This document shows, in pieces, positions 33,152 to 43,158 of a DNA stretch of 64,000 nucleotides. Source of the DNA: Paulinella micropora. Taxonomy: Eukaryota; Cercozoa; Imbricatea; Euglyphida. How positions within the stretch are numbered: position 1 is the first letter of the stretch; each line of letters starts with the position of its first letter. Location: assembly GCA_009731375.1 (NCBI GenBank), contig BJOX01000033.1:275760-339759 (forward strand). Reading direction: 5' to 3'. The notes under the pieces were generated by a model. That model was not told the DNA's origin. It saw only the letters and a list, made by a program, of their open reading frames with translations, and ran no database searches. Made by a program: the position numbers and the translations under genes.

Positions 33152-35575
33152 CAGTCCAGATGTATCATATCTCCAGACCTGGTAATTGTTGTTCACGTCG
33201 TTGTTGTTGTGCAGTGTGCGAAGAGCTCGGCGGACCGTGGGTCAAACAGGGTGAGCCTTCGTCCGTGGGCATGCTTGTGCGCAAAAGCAAAAGCAGAGGG
33301 CTCTTCTTGCTCACCTTGGCGCTGGTGGTAATGACTTCTGCTTTCTTCTTGATGCCATCGCGTCGGAGCGGCGCCTCCGTGATCGCCGCTATCGCTCCTT
33401 CAGGTCGACAGCCTTGAAACAATCCAGGTGTTGTTTCTATTTTATCTCTGCTAGCGCTCTCTATCTCATCGCATGAGTGTAGTGGATTCATCTTAGCTTA
33501 CTAGACTCCTGGTGTCGGGTTGACCTTGATGAAATTTCACTTGCCGTGATATGCCCTGCTATCGTTGTTGGCAACAGCGTCATGGCTTGGTGTTTGAATC
33601 AAAGGTGTTACCGGTTTGAATCTCCACCGCAGCGCTTCCGCGTTGGAATATCAAGTGGTTCTGGACCGCGAGGGTAGCGAGACTTCTGGACCTGTCTATC
33701 AGGTGGCGAGGGCGTCAGACAACAAGTACGTGATCATAGTGTCCTGTCCTCTCAATGCTTGAGTTTTCAAACGATAATATATTGTGTCACGATTATCAAG
33801 AAAATTTTGCTTTTTTGTCAGTAACAGTGCGCTTTATGAGTACTGCTAGTTTCAATTCTCAAAAAATCAACATTTTTGCTTCTTTGGTCAGCATGTTGAT
33901 CATGACATGTACAAGTTTATTTTTGTATAGAGACTGAGACAGAGAGAGCACAGAAACAGGCAGAGATTGACATGCACGGCAACGGCGCGATAGTGCTGTG
34001 GTCACTCCAAGCACGGTCCCAATAAATTTGCGAAACAGGGTGCGGGCGATGTTAGTCGGCTGGACTGGAGATGGGAAGACTTTCTTCTGCAACAAATACG
34101 ATGGCACGACTTGCGGCCGAACGGGGCAGAACAGTGTAATGAATGTCGCTCTTCTGTGTTGTTATTTTTACTTTTGAGCACTCAAGTGCTGCAGCTGTCG
34201 ATGTCTCTTTCCTTTTTTCTTTTGTGCGTTCAAGGACCACTGTGCGCTGTCATGCATGCATATAGATGTCGACGACCTCCGAAGTATATTTTGGGAACCA
34301 CTTCCTAGATACGCCAGGCTTCGGAGACAATCGCAAAACAGGAGGCCTCGAAAACAACTTTGTACGTAGCAGTTCCAAAAATGTTGCCTGGATCACCCTA
34401 TGCGATAGCGCGTGCTGCGCTGTCTTCTATTGGCTCCACCTGTGTTAACGTGTGAAAATTCTCGTTCCTCTGGCATTAGTAGTCTGCATCCCCACAGAAA
34501 GACCAGCAAACGTAGGAGCAGGAGACCATTACAGCACAATAAAAAGAATCATGCTGCGATCCATGTACGCTTAGATAGAAAACAAGAACATCTGCCAACA
34601 AAACCCAAACCAACAGTCAGCCGTTCAAACAAACAATCAGAAAATATCGAAGGGCAACATTATCATGTATCCTCATCGTGTTCGCGTTGGTATCTATCTA
34701 AGAAAACGAAAGGTGCGGCCTTCTTGGGCTTTCGGAAATGGCTGGTTAGCCTGATGAGCACAGCATGGGCGGCGTACCCCGCGGGAGGTTGATGCAAGTA
34801 GCAATAATAATTTAAGGCTACCAAGGCCAATACCCAGCATCCATGTTGATAGTGCTCATCTAGCAAATAGTATCCGTCTAGTGAGTATTCGAATCTCACC
34901 TCTATCTCTTTGTCTTGCAACTGCCAGGGAGCATCGCTGGACGCAGTGCACAAGTCGCTGTCGGCCTTGCGAGGCTCTCGCATCAGAGCAATTTTGTGGA
35001 TGGTCAACTGTGCGAACAATAACCCCGTGGTAAGTTCGAACCTTTGGTTTTTGTTTTAGAGAGAACTACAGACTAATGCAAAGTCGTGCCATAATTGCAT
35101 TATCATGCGCGATGTAATAGTTGCTTCAATTTCTCTTTGATTTGTGTTGTGTTTGCGACCATGCGCAAAGAGCATAGCATGCGCTGTGCGACTGCTTGTG
35201 TAGATAGACATATAGCAGTATTAACACGTCCACGTCCTGTGTGTGCATGCTTAGAATGAGGTGATGAAGTTGATGGGGCATATCACAAAGATGGTGGGAG
35301 AAAAAATTCCCATCGTTGCAATCTTCAATTCGGTCTGTTGCCTAACCTACGAGGACCAGAGCTGAACACCTTGATTGCTGGTTGATACTAGTGTGCAGCA
35401 TTCAATAGTTGCGTGATGAAGGAACAACACTTCATCGACCGTGCAGCCGACAACGGCGTGAAAGTCAGTGAAGTCATTGAAATAGACCGCTTCAGGTGAG
35501 TGTGCCTTGTAATTAGTTTCTTGCTATTGGGTTCGTGAAGAATTTGAAGTTACGACCTGAAATATGGCGACATTG
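33152..35575 (-). repeat. Right arm of the 2.4-kb inverted repeat
   Basis: Reverse complement of 24840-27259. Mismatches (for example near 35290-35330) show that these are two real loci or alleles rather than one read placed twice. Confidence 0.9.
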
Positions 35576-35969
35576 ATATACTCACGTAGATACATGAATC
35601 TTCGCATAAACATGTTTTATGTGCTTTATATGTGCATAATAGCATGTAAAAATATATATACAGATACGTAAGCATAAGCATGTATGGACGTGTATGTATG
35701 CATATCATACTATGTATGCTTTCATTTATAGTGGTATACTTTTGTATAATTTTTTTTTTTTTTTTAAATATTTTTTTTTTACTCACAGGCTGGATGATTT
35801 CGAAACGAAGTACTCTGTTGCTTATGAACCAAAGATTCCAAATGAAGATACCCTGAAGGAGTACCTACAAAGTAACAGCGAAGAGGCTCTGGCGCGTTTG
35901 ATGGAGCAATATCGGGATAATCAGTGCCATACGGTCTTGCATTGTTCGTTGTTTGTTGCCTGTGTTTAA
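33580..35969 (+). CDS. AIG1/GIMAP-like GTPase gene, right arm copy (spliced)
   Basis: Exons read on the plus strand include a P-loop exon near 34040-34130 (MLVGWTGDGKTFFCNKYDG, matching GxxxxGKT), 34266-34361 with FLDTPGFGDN (DxxG, G3), 34928-35029 (LSALRGSRIRAILWMVNC), 35255 to about 35334 (KLMGHITKMVGEKIPIVAI), 35399-35495 and 35789 to about 35930 (EDTLKEYLQSNSEEALARLM). Splice sites are GT-AG, such as GTACGT at 34362 and ACTCACAG before 35789. The P-loop/DTPGFGD pair with short spacing is typical of the AIG1/GIMAP, Toc and septin group of GTPases. A clear G4 motif (TKxD/NKxD) was not found. An exon with LEYQVVLDREGSETSGPVYQ (near 33640-33720) probably belongs upstream. Whether both copies are functional is unclear. 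Confidence 0.55.
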
Positions 35970-36638
35970 TTGGGCTACAGTAGCAAAAGATCAGCAAAAA
36001 TCATGTGAATGTTCGCTTTCGCTTATAATAGCCCGAGGCACTCATGCCTAAGGCGAAAAATCCGCTGTCATGCCTCTTTCTCTATTGAAGGGTTCAACGC
36101 TTTTTGCTGCCGAAAATAGTATATTGAGGCACAAAGCAAGGGCTTTCTGTATTTGTGAGTTATGGGGTTTGTTTGTGTGTATGCGTGTGTGTTTGGTTGT
36201 GTCGGAAGTTGAGATAGCAGGGATTGGAAGATGAAGGAAAGGGAGGTGAGATAAGAATCATTTTTCTCGTGTCAAGACGCTGACAGATGATCAGAAAGTT
36301 TTGAATCACATATTTGTAGCACAAAAGAAATTTCTTTCTCCTCTGAGATGTTTTTTCAATGTTTTGCTTTGTACCTGATTTCAGATCTTTAACATTTTAA
36401 AGGGTCTCGAATCATCTATATCCAGACTGGAATTGGATAGAAAGAGTGAGTCTTCTAAGAAATGCGTCTCCAATTATGACCACTGCTGGTACGCCGTTCC
36501 TTCGCAGACTCCCTCGCGTCCCAACGCATATGTATATTTATCATCAGCATATGAACACACACATATATGCATGCATACACTTTATGCGTAGATAAAATGT
36601 ATGTGTGTAAGTGTGTATGCATATTTAAATTTCTTTCT

Positions 36639-36689
<51 letters not shown>

Positions 36690-36740
36690 GCAAGCTCTCT
36701 CTCTCTCCCTTNNNNNNNNNNCTATCTATCTATCTATCTG
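35970..36740. other. Non-coding, ending in (CT)n and a gap
   Basis: No convincing gene. (CT)n lies at about 36640-36710, followed by a 10-base gap. Confidence 0.55.
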
Positions 36741-37250
36741 ACAAAAGACACAAGCGAAACTTTATCGGGAGGTGCAAAACAAAAAGACAAACGACATAAA
36801 AAATTTAAGCAAAACTTTCTCGGGATTTGCGGGTGCAAAATCAAAGACAAACGACATAAAAAATTTAAGCAAAACTTTCTTGGGATTTGCGGTGCAAAAT
36901 CAAAGACAAACGACATAAAAAATTAAGCAAAACTTTCTTGGGATTTGCGGTGCAAAACAAAAGACAAACGACATAAAAATTTAAGCAAAACTTTCTCAGA
37001 GTTTGCGGTGCAAAAAGAAAAGACAAACGACATAAAAAATTTAAGCAAAACTTTATCGGGAATTGTGGTGCAAAATAAAAGACAAACGACATAGAAAATT
37101 TAAGCAAGACTTTCTCGGGATTTGCGGTGCAAAATATAAAAGACAAACGACACAAAAACGTAGCAAAACTTTATTGGGAATTGCGGTGCAAAATAAAAGA
37201 CGACATAAAAAATTTAGCGAAACTTTCCCGGGATTTGCGGTGCAATTTCC
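36741..37250. repeat. Minisatellite of about 59-bp units
   Basis: Eight units plus a degenerate first one, each with AAAGACAAACGACATA, an A/T-rich middle and GGGATTTGCGGTGCAAAA. Units differ by small indels. Confidence 0.9.
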
Positions 37251-37265
37251 CGGAAACCTCCCCCA

Positions 37266-37313
<48 letters not shown>

Positions 37314-38500
37314 CTTAGGACCGGCTGTGCTTTTGTTTTTTTTCAGACATGCTTTAGAGAAAGGAACGGTAAATATGATGCAGAAATTATTTCTCACTGT
37401 AAACTAGAGGAATTCGACAAAACAGAGCGTTGCAAAAGTACGCAGAGACTAAATGTCGACCGAATTAAGCACCACATTCGTGAGCACTGCAAAGAGATGC
37501 AAATGTACTTGAAGCTGTTTACAGTCTGCAACTACCCTGTTCCTCTCTCAGTGGAAAGTGTTTGCGTAAAAAAGAATTAAAAAAAAAAAGAGAGAGAGAG
37601 AGAGAGAAGAGGAGAACATGAGGATTTAAACAGAAAAAGAGGGAAAGGATGAAAAATGATCAAAGTGAACGAATACAGGTAGTGGGGAAGAGAGAATAAA
37701 CGAAGAGATTTTTTTTTTTAAAGGAAAAAATCATTCAACTTTTGTGCAAAGTCGGAAAAAATCCAAAGATTGATATTCAACTTTTTCAAGTTCTTTTTTC
37801 TAAAAACATTTTTTAAAACGCAAACTTTTGATAGTTAAGAAAATTCTTGCAACTCGTAGGGTTGAGTGAGAAGCGTAAGAGGAAAATAGGAGTTGTATTA
37901 AGCGATACAAAAGAGAAAATGAAGCGTTAAAAAAGATTGAAAAAAGTCAAAAGAAAAGAAAAAAAAAGGGAGGGGGGGGGGGAAGGGGNNNNNNNNNNAC
38001 GATGAAAGAAAGGAAAAGAAAAACTGAGGTTGCTGTTGGAACTATATATTGAACTATAATATAGTAGACGCTATTATATTTTAAGTTATTTCCGTTATGG
38101 AATCATTTATCAAAAGCAATTTCCTTTATAGTGATAACAATTGCCAATATTACCTGTAAGGAATAATATTGTGGGGTTACTATTTTTGTCTTTAATGGCA
38201 TTTCCATTCAGCTCGGCGGTGGCCGAGTGCGCTCGCGGACTGCGAACCTGGTCCTCACAAGCGGTGCTATGAAAAAAGCTCAGTCAGCCACCCCTTCCTC
38301 CCCCCGTTACACACAACACACAGACACACGATTTCCTAAACTAGCGAAAAACCTTCGTTCACGTCTGTAAAAGGCACAGGGAAGGGGGACAAATAGAAAA
38401 GGTATGTACATTTTAGGTCAGGGGTGGCCCCGGGAGGGGGAAAGAGCATTTTTTGTCATTTATAAAGTGAGCAATATTACTACTAGTAGTCGTAGCAGTC

Positions 38501-38533
<33 letters not shown>

Positions 38534-39456
38534 ATTATGATTTAAGTGATCATATAGTTAAATCAATAGCACTTGAGCTAACGATTTTTATGGATGACAA
38601 GAGGTCACTAGTACTTGTACAAGTAACTTCATTAAGTTGAAGGCCTACTCCTTGTAGTAGTAGTAGTAGTAGTAGTAGTAGTATTACTAGTACTAGTAGT
38701 AGTAATAGTATTAGTAGTAGTTAGTAATAGTAGTAGTAGCTTTTCAAGTTGCCCACGAACCTAGAATATATTCTATTCTATGTTCATCATACTTTCTTTA
38801 TTTAGTCGTTTTAATAATTTCGTTGTTTTATTCAAGTTTATTTTTAATAATTTGAGAAGCAGGACACCATCTAGGTAAATCAATAGCTCTTGAGCTAACG
38901 ATTTGTATGGATGATCAGAGGTTAAATTTAACTTCATTAAATCGAAGGCCTAAGCCTAGTAGTAGTAATAGTAGAAGTATATCGGGAAAGGTTCGGAGGC
39001 TTCAACGAGTGCGACCTCAGTAGTTACTCAGTGGCAAAGTTTATTAATATTCGGCCCGCAGGGCATATACCTGAGGAGCTAAACTTTGTTTTGCTTTTTT
39101 TTCCGCTTTTGCGTTGAATTTTTTTTTCGTGTGTTCGTTCGTTCGTTCGTTCGTTCGTAATCGCTTTTTGACTTTACGTTTAAATTTCCTTTTTGGTATC
39201 CAATTGTGCAGGAATTGAGCAGCAGGACACTGAAGAATTGTTCAGAAATTGAGCAGCCTGATAAGAAAATTACTGAATTGTGAATAGCAAGGGCAAAAGG
39301 ATTGCTTTTTCGTTTACTTTTCTTTTTGAATAAAGTTTGAGAAAAGTGGGTGACAAGAGTAAGGCGAGCAAACCATGTGAAGTAGTTTCCTAGACTCTTT
39401 AAACTACTACATGTCGAAGTACATGTGTTGAGCAGCTTGCCTGATTGCTAGACTGT

Positions 39457-39503
<47 letters not shown>

Positions 39504-39598
39504 ACTCCCCCCCCCCCCCCCCCCCTTTTTTNNNNNNNNNNCGCTAACTCACACATACTGACACACATAAAGTACTGATTTTTCACTAGGTAGAAATT

Positions 39599-39682
<84 letters not shown>

Positions 39683-39770
39683 GGAGGGAGAGAGAGAGAG
39701 AGAGCGCGAGCAAGATAGCCTCGGAGAGAGAGAATGTGTGTGTGTTGTTGTTGTTGTTGTGGTGGTGTTG

Positions 39771-39805
<35 letters not shown>

Positions 39806-40195
39806 GTGTGTGTGTGTCTGTTTGTGTCTGTGTGGTGGGGGTGGTGGTGGTGGTGTTGGTGTGTGTGTGTGTGTGTTGTTGTGTTGTGTGTAAAAAAACA
39901 GGGAGGGAAGGGGGGGTGATTCAAAGCCTCCCTCCCCCCCTTCCGTTTTGAATTTTGCTATCGTTTGTCATTTTTTACAAAATTAGTCATATAAAGAGAT
40001 TTTATCATTTTACCCAGTTTTTACACATATCCCACAAAAACGCGACAACCGAGAAAAAAAGAAAATCCAATGTCAGAAAATTCGTGACTTCGTGCCAAAA
40101 AAATTTAAAAAACTGCAAAATCGTCCGCATTTTACAATGAAAATTATTGCGATGACCATTTTCGGCCCTTTGGTCCCCGAAATAAAAAAGGAAAT
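37251..40195. other. Non-coding with trinucleotide and other simple repeats
   Basis: No supportable gene. It holds (CT)n at 37270-37315, (TAG)n arrays at about 38480-38535 and 38655-38740, an approximately 85-bp direct repeat (38562-38662 versus 38878-38955), (CGTT)n at 39130-39160, (GA)n and (GT)n at 39600-39890, and gaps at 37989-37998 and 39532-39541. Confidence 0.6.
38215..38262 (+). other. tRNA-Ser-like 5' half (possible SINE head)
   Basis: GGCGGTGGCCGAGTGCGC resembles the 5' half and A box of class II tRNAs, and GGACTGCGAA resembles an anticodon loop with CGA. No matching 3' half or B box was found, so it is not a complete tRNA. Confidence 0.25.
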
Positions 40196-40639
40196 CTACA
40201 AATCTAATATTACCTTTTTCTTTTTGTGTCTTTTGGTTTCAATTATGTTTTCTGGTTGCATATCTTCTTTTTTCAACTGTTGCTTTATTTTCTTCTCATT
40301 CGTTATCTCTTGAAAAAGGTCGTGAATTTGCTTCTCATCATCAACTGGTTTTTCAAACTTAGTCTTCAATAACTCGCGGGGGCTAACTAGTTCTTTATTA
40401 GATAGCACAATCTTAAATCCATTTCTACCCAAAACTGTATATATCTGCTTTAACCAAGTTCGTCCGCCTTTTGAAAATAGATTTCGTTGAACTTCTCGTC
40501 TGACCTTATCGCCAGGTTCAAATTCATTAATACTTTCATCTCTTTCAATTTTTTGTTTATTGGTAGCTTTTCCATTCATGATGTCAGCTGGTCTAGCTTT
40601 GACTGTTGGATGAAAACGATTATTATAAGCTTTGACCAT
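40196..40639 (-). pseudogene. Integrase C-terminal fragment of Polinton-like type
   Basis: 147 codons aligned with the C-terminal half of the integrase at 47280-48287: NRFHPTVKARPADIMN, INEFEPGDKVRREVQRNLFS, GFKIVLSNKELVSPRELL and an ending in ILDL all have close counterparts. The catalytic core is missing; the coding sequence is cut at the hairpin element (40671-40816). It points outward (left), while the other copy points outward at the right end, so the element ends are inverted relative to each other. The two copies are diverged, so this is an old duplication or two different elements. Confidence 0.75.
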
Positions 40640-40670
40640 ATCATCAATGTATGAAACAAAATATTTCCTT

Positions 40671-40816
40671 GATATTTTAGAATTGCGTTTCGTGCTGTCG
40701 CATTCTCACTATCGATTCAGCTCGCTGAATCTATATTCTAAAACATCGTTTTTTTATTTTTGAAAAAAATAATGGTCATCGATGTTTTGTGATGACGGCA
40801 GTCAGAACAAAATATC
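40671..40816. repeat. Hairpin element, copy 1
   Basis: Begins GATATTTTAGAATTGCG and ends GTCAGAACAAAATATC, with an inner AAAACATCG/CGATGTTTT inverted repeat. It matches 46291-46412 in the same orientation, with an extra insertion of about 25 bp. It lies one base beyond the stop of the small basic gene. Confidence 0.8.
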
Positions 40817-40817
40817 T

Positions 40818-41144
40818 TTAGAATTTGAGTGCTCCGCGTCCTCTCTGCTTACCATACCCCAGTCTTGATGCTACAGCACCAACACTACCTGCGTAAGGCA
40901 CCCCGACACTACTTAATGCTCCCGCAGTCCTTGAGATTAACTTATTACCGCGAAGAAATTTATCAACGGCAAAGACCGTTTTGCCAACTTTTTGCCAGTT
41001 GATTTTACCGCCTGCTTGTCCCTTGCCTCCTTGCTTCTTCTTGCGACCAGTCTTCTTTTTACCTCCAGCCATGTTTGTGCTTGAGTTAATAGTTCGTTTG
41101 CCGATTGTTGGAATGACTTCAACACGAGTTGTTTTAACTACCAT
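40818..41144 (-). CDS. Small basic protein of the provirus
   Basis: 108 residues from the ATG at 41142-41144, which overlaps the TAA of the ATPase gene (TAATG). The middle is extremely basic and Gly-rich (GGKKKTGRKKKQGGKGQAGG) and the end is hydrophobic then basic (GVPYAGSVGAVASRLGYG). It resembles the condensing or minor virion proteins of Polinton-like viruses and adenoviruses in character, but no homology was established. The tight overlap suggests co-expression with the packaging ATPase. Confidence 0.6.
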   Translation of the reverse strand: MVVKTTRVEVIPTIGKRTINSSTNMAGGKKKTGRKKKQGGKGQAGGKINWQKVGKTVFAVDKFLRGNKLISRTAGALSSVGVPYAGSVGAVASRLGYGKQRGRGALKF

Positions 41145-42076
41145 TATACTATGAAAAAAAAATATTTATTAATTCCAAAAATATTATTTAAATCTTTGTG
41201 AAAAGTTAGTCCCGCAAGCGGGACAACTAACAATCGCAAGCGATAGTCAAAGTTTTTTCTTAACTCATCATCAACACTTGAGACATAAAGAAAATTAAAT
41301 CTCTCCTTTGTTGCTTCGTGATACTTTTGAAGAAAGTAATCAAAGTCAAAAGATAAGTCTAAGTGTTTATACACTAGTTCCATTTTGTCCTGAGATTGCC
41401 CCGGAAAGATTAATAAATAATCTAACTGCTTAATGGCTTCTGGCCGTAGGTCATTCAAATACTGACTAGACATAATCACCTTTGATTTATAGTGTCTGTT
41501 CTTTTTTAACAAATCACTTACGGACTTGTCTCTTAATCCACTCCCTAAATCGTCCAAAACAAAAACAACCTCTGGCACGATATACTTGTTTGGTCGTTCT
41601 TTTGCCTCCGCGGTGCTCTGTTTCTTTTTTTCTTCTTTGCCAAAATAAAGAAATTGTGGCTTCTCTATTTCCTCTTTGTCTTGTTTTACTTCTCCTTCGT
41701 GTTGCTTGTCCTGTCTGTTCAGTTTGTCTAATTCATAATCAATGACATTTACACCATCTGATTTAAGAAAGGTATATATCGCCANNNNNNNNNNTGTGTA
41801 AATCGCCATCGGGTTTCCCCTGTTCTTAAAGTGCTTAACCATTGCTTTATAAATGTAGTCCTTGTGTATCGTTGAAGCAATAATGACAATGCGGGTCTTT
41901 TTGTCGGTTGTCCTTTTCAGTATTTCAAAGAGTGCTGTCGTTTTCCCGCTCTTCTTTCTAGCAAGTAGAAATATGTTAGCATACGGCTCATTGAATAATT
42001 TATAACCTTTTGCTTTTTTATCTCCGTTTCCATCCTGCTTCACAGGCTTAACTTTGACATTGTTAATCTTTTCCAT
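41144..42076 (-). CDS. Packaging ATPase (FtsK/HerA, A32-like)
   Basis: About 310 residues from the ATG at 42076. The Walker A motif is at residues 39-46 (ARKKSGKT), preceded by a hydrophobic strand, and a Walker B-like VVFVLDDLGSG lies near residue 175. A Ser/Gln-containing strand (VIMSSQYLNDLRPEAI) follows, as in sensor positions of the family. These ATPases drive genome packaging in Polinton-like viruses, virophages and large DNA viruses. A 10-base gap (41785-41794) with AIYT on both sides indicates a short repeated join. The last 35 codons cross two palindromes (41206-41248) that may be an insertion. The gene starts 9 bp after the 120-residue gene. Confidence 0.75.
   Translation of the reverse strand: MEKINNVKVKPVKQDGNGDKKAKGYKLFNEPYANIFLLARKKSGKTTALFEILKRTTDKKTRIVIIASTIHKDYIYKAMVKHFKNRGNPMAIYTXXXXAIYTFLKSDGVNVIDYELDKLNRQDKQHEGEVKQDKEEIEKPQFLYFGKEEKKKQSTAEAKERPNKYIVPEVVFVLDDLGSGLRDKSVSDLLKKNRHYKSKVIMSSQYLNDLRPEAIKQLDYLLIFPGQSQDKMELVYKHLDLSFDFDYFLQKYHEATKERFNFLYVSSVDDELRKNFDYRLRLLVVPLAGLTFHKDLNNIFGINKYFFFIV
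41206..41248. repeat. Twin-hairpin module inside the ATPase 3' end
   Basis: GTCCCGC/GCGGGAC and ATCGC/GCGAT hairpins side by side. A similar pair in the opposite orientation occurs at 48478-48518, downstream of the integrase. Confidence 0.5.
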
Positions 42077-42085
42077 TGCTATATT

Positions 42086-42448
42086 CTAAGCGAGGAATTC
42101 CAAACATACAACAATTCGACCCGCTAAATTTCCTGTATCAATATTTCCGCTGTCGGTTTCAAGGACTTTAAATGTATATTGTCCGTCAGTCCATCCGACA
42201 ACACCCAAATTATAACCGAGGTTTGAAATGTTTGCTGTGGTGCTGTCCGCAAATGTTCCAATAATTCCAATTCTGTCCATATAAAGAATTCTGGTTTTGG
42301 TTTCGGTCTGGCCGTTCATATAGTGGATAAACTTAACATTCATTTGGGTGGGTGTGAATGACATTTGGATATTTTTATTAAATGTTTTGCTTCCTCCAGC
42401 AAAATCATTGCTCAGAAAAATAATCTTTTGGTATTTGAACTCACTCAT
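42086..42448 (-). CDS. Small beta-rich protein, candidate structural component
   Basis: 120 residues from the ATG at 42448. Alternating hydrophobic strands with Gly/Asn/Thr turns (KIIFLSNDFAGGSKTFNKNI, later GQYTFKVLETDSGN) suggest a beta-sandwich. The position just upstream of the ATPase on the same strand suggests a virion role such as a minor capsid or fibre-attachment protein, but no family was recognised. Confidence 0.5.
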   Translation of the reverse strand: MSEFKYQKIIFLSNDFAGGSKTFNKNIQMSFTPTQMNVKFIHYMNGQTETKTRILYMDRIGIIGTFADSTTANISNLGYNLGVVGWTDGQYTFKVLETDSGNIDTGNLAGRIVVCLEFLA

Positions 42449-42475
42449 AAATTATATAATGTATGATATAAAAAA

Positions 42476-42656
42476 ATGATTTTAATATTCTTGTTTATGT
42501 GGTCTGTGTTAGGTCGGACTGCCTGCGACTTTTACTCACGGATAAGCGAAAAAAAGAATGAGAGTTGTGCTTATTGTATAAAGCAAGGGGTAGATACGGG
42601 GTTTAAGTGTGTTTTCATAAATAACGGAAATAATATGTGCCGTAGTTTTGATGAGG
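42476..42656 (+). CDS. Secreted Cys-rich protein, truncated by gap
   Basis: Starts at ATG 42476 with a hydrophobic signal-like stretch (ILIFLFMWSVLG), followed by Cys at close intervals (CAYC, then CVF and CRSF). At least 60 residues before the gap. It runs divergently from the 120-residue gene, 27 bp away, against the direction of its neighbours. It could be an adhesion or cargo gene. Function unknown. Confidence 0.4.
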
Positions 42657-43158
42657 NNNNNNNNNNNNNNNNNNNNNNNNNNNNNNNNNNNNNNNNNNNN
42701 NNNNNNNNNNNNNNNNNNNNNNNNNNNNNNNNNNNNNNNNNNNNNNNNNNNNNNNNNNNNNNNNNNNNNNNNNNNNNNNNNNNNNNNNNNNNNNNNNNNN
42801 NNNNNNNNNNNNNNNNNNNNNNNNNNNNNNNNNNNNNNNNNNNNNNNNNNNNNNNNNNNNNNNNNNNNNNNNNNNNNNNNNNNNNNNNNNNNNNNNNNNN
42901 NNNNNNNNNNNNNNNNNNNNNNNNNNNNNNNNNNNNNNNNNNNNNNNNNNNNNNNNNNNNNNNNNNNNNNNNNNNNNNNNNNNNNNNNNNNNNNNNNNNN
43001 NNNNNNNNNNNNNNNNNNNNNNNNNNNNNNNNNNNNNNNNNNNNNNNNNNNNNNNNNNNNNNNNNNNNNNNNNNNNNNNNNNNNNNNNNNNNNNNNNNNN
43101 NNNNNNNNNNNNNNNNNNNNNNNNNNNNNNNNNNNNNNNNNNNNNNNNNNNNNNNNNN
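42657..43158. other. 502-base sequence gap in the provirus
   Basis: N run between the Cys-rich gene and the fibre gene; the 3' ends of both are lost in it. Confidence 0.9.

Noticed and set aside
36741-37250. CRISPR-like array
   Set aside because: Units are contiguous tandem repeats with no unique spacers, in a eukaryotic setting.
38215-38262. Complete tRNA gene
   Set aside because: Only a 5'-half-like sequence is present; no acceptor pairing or B box was found.
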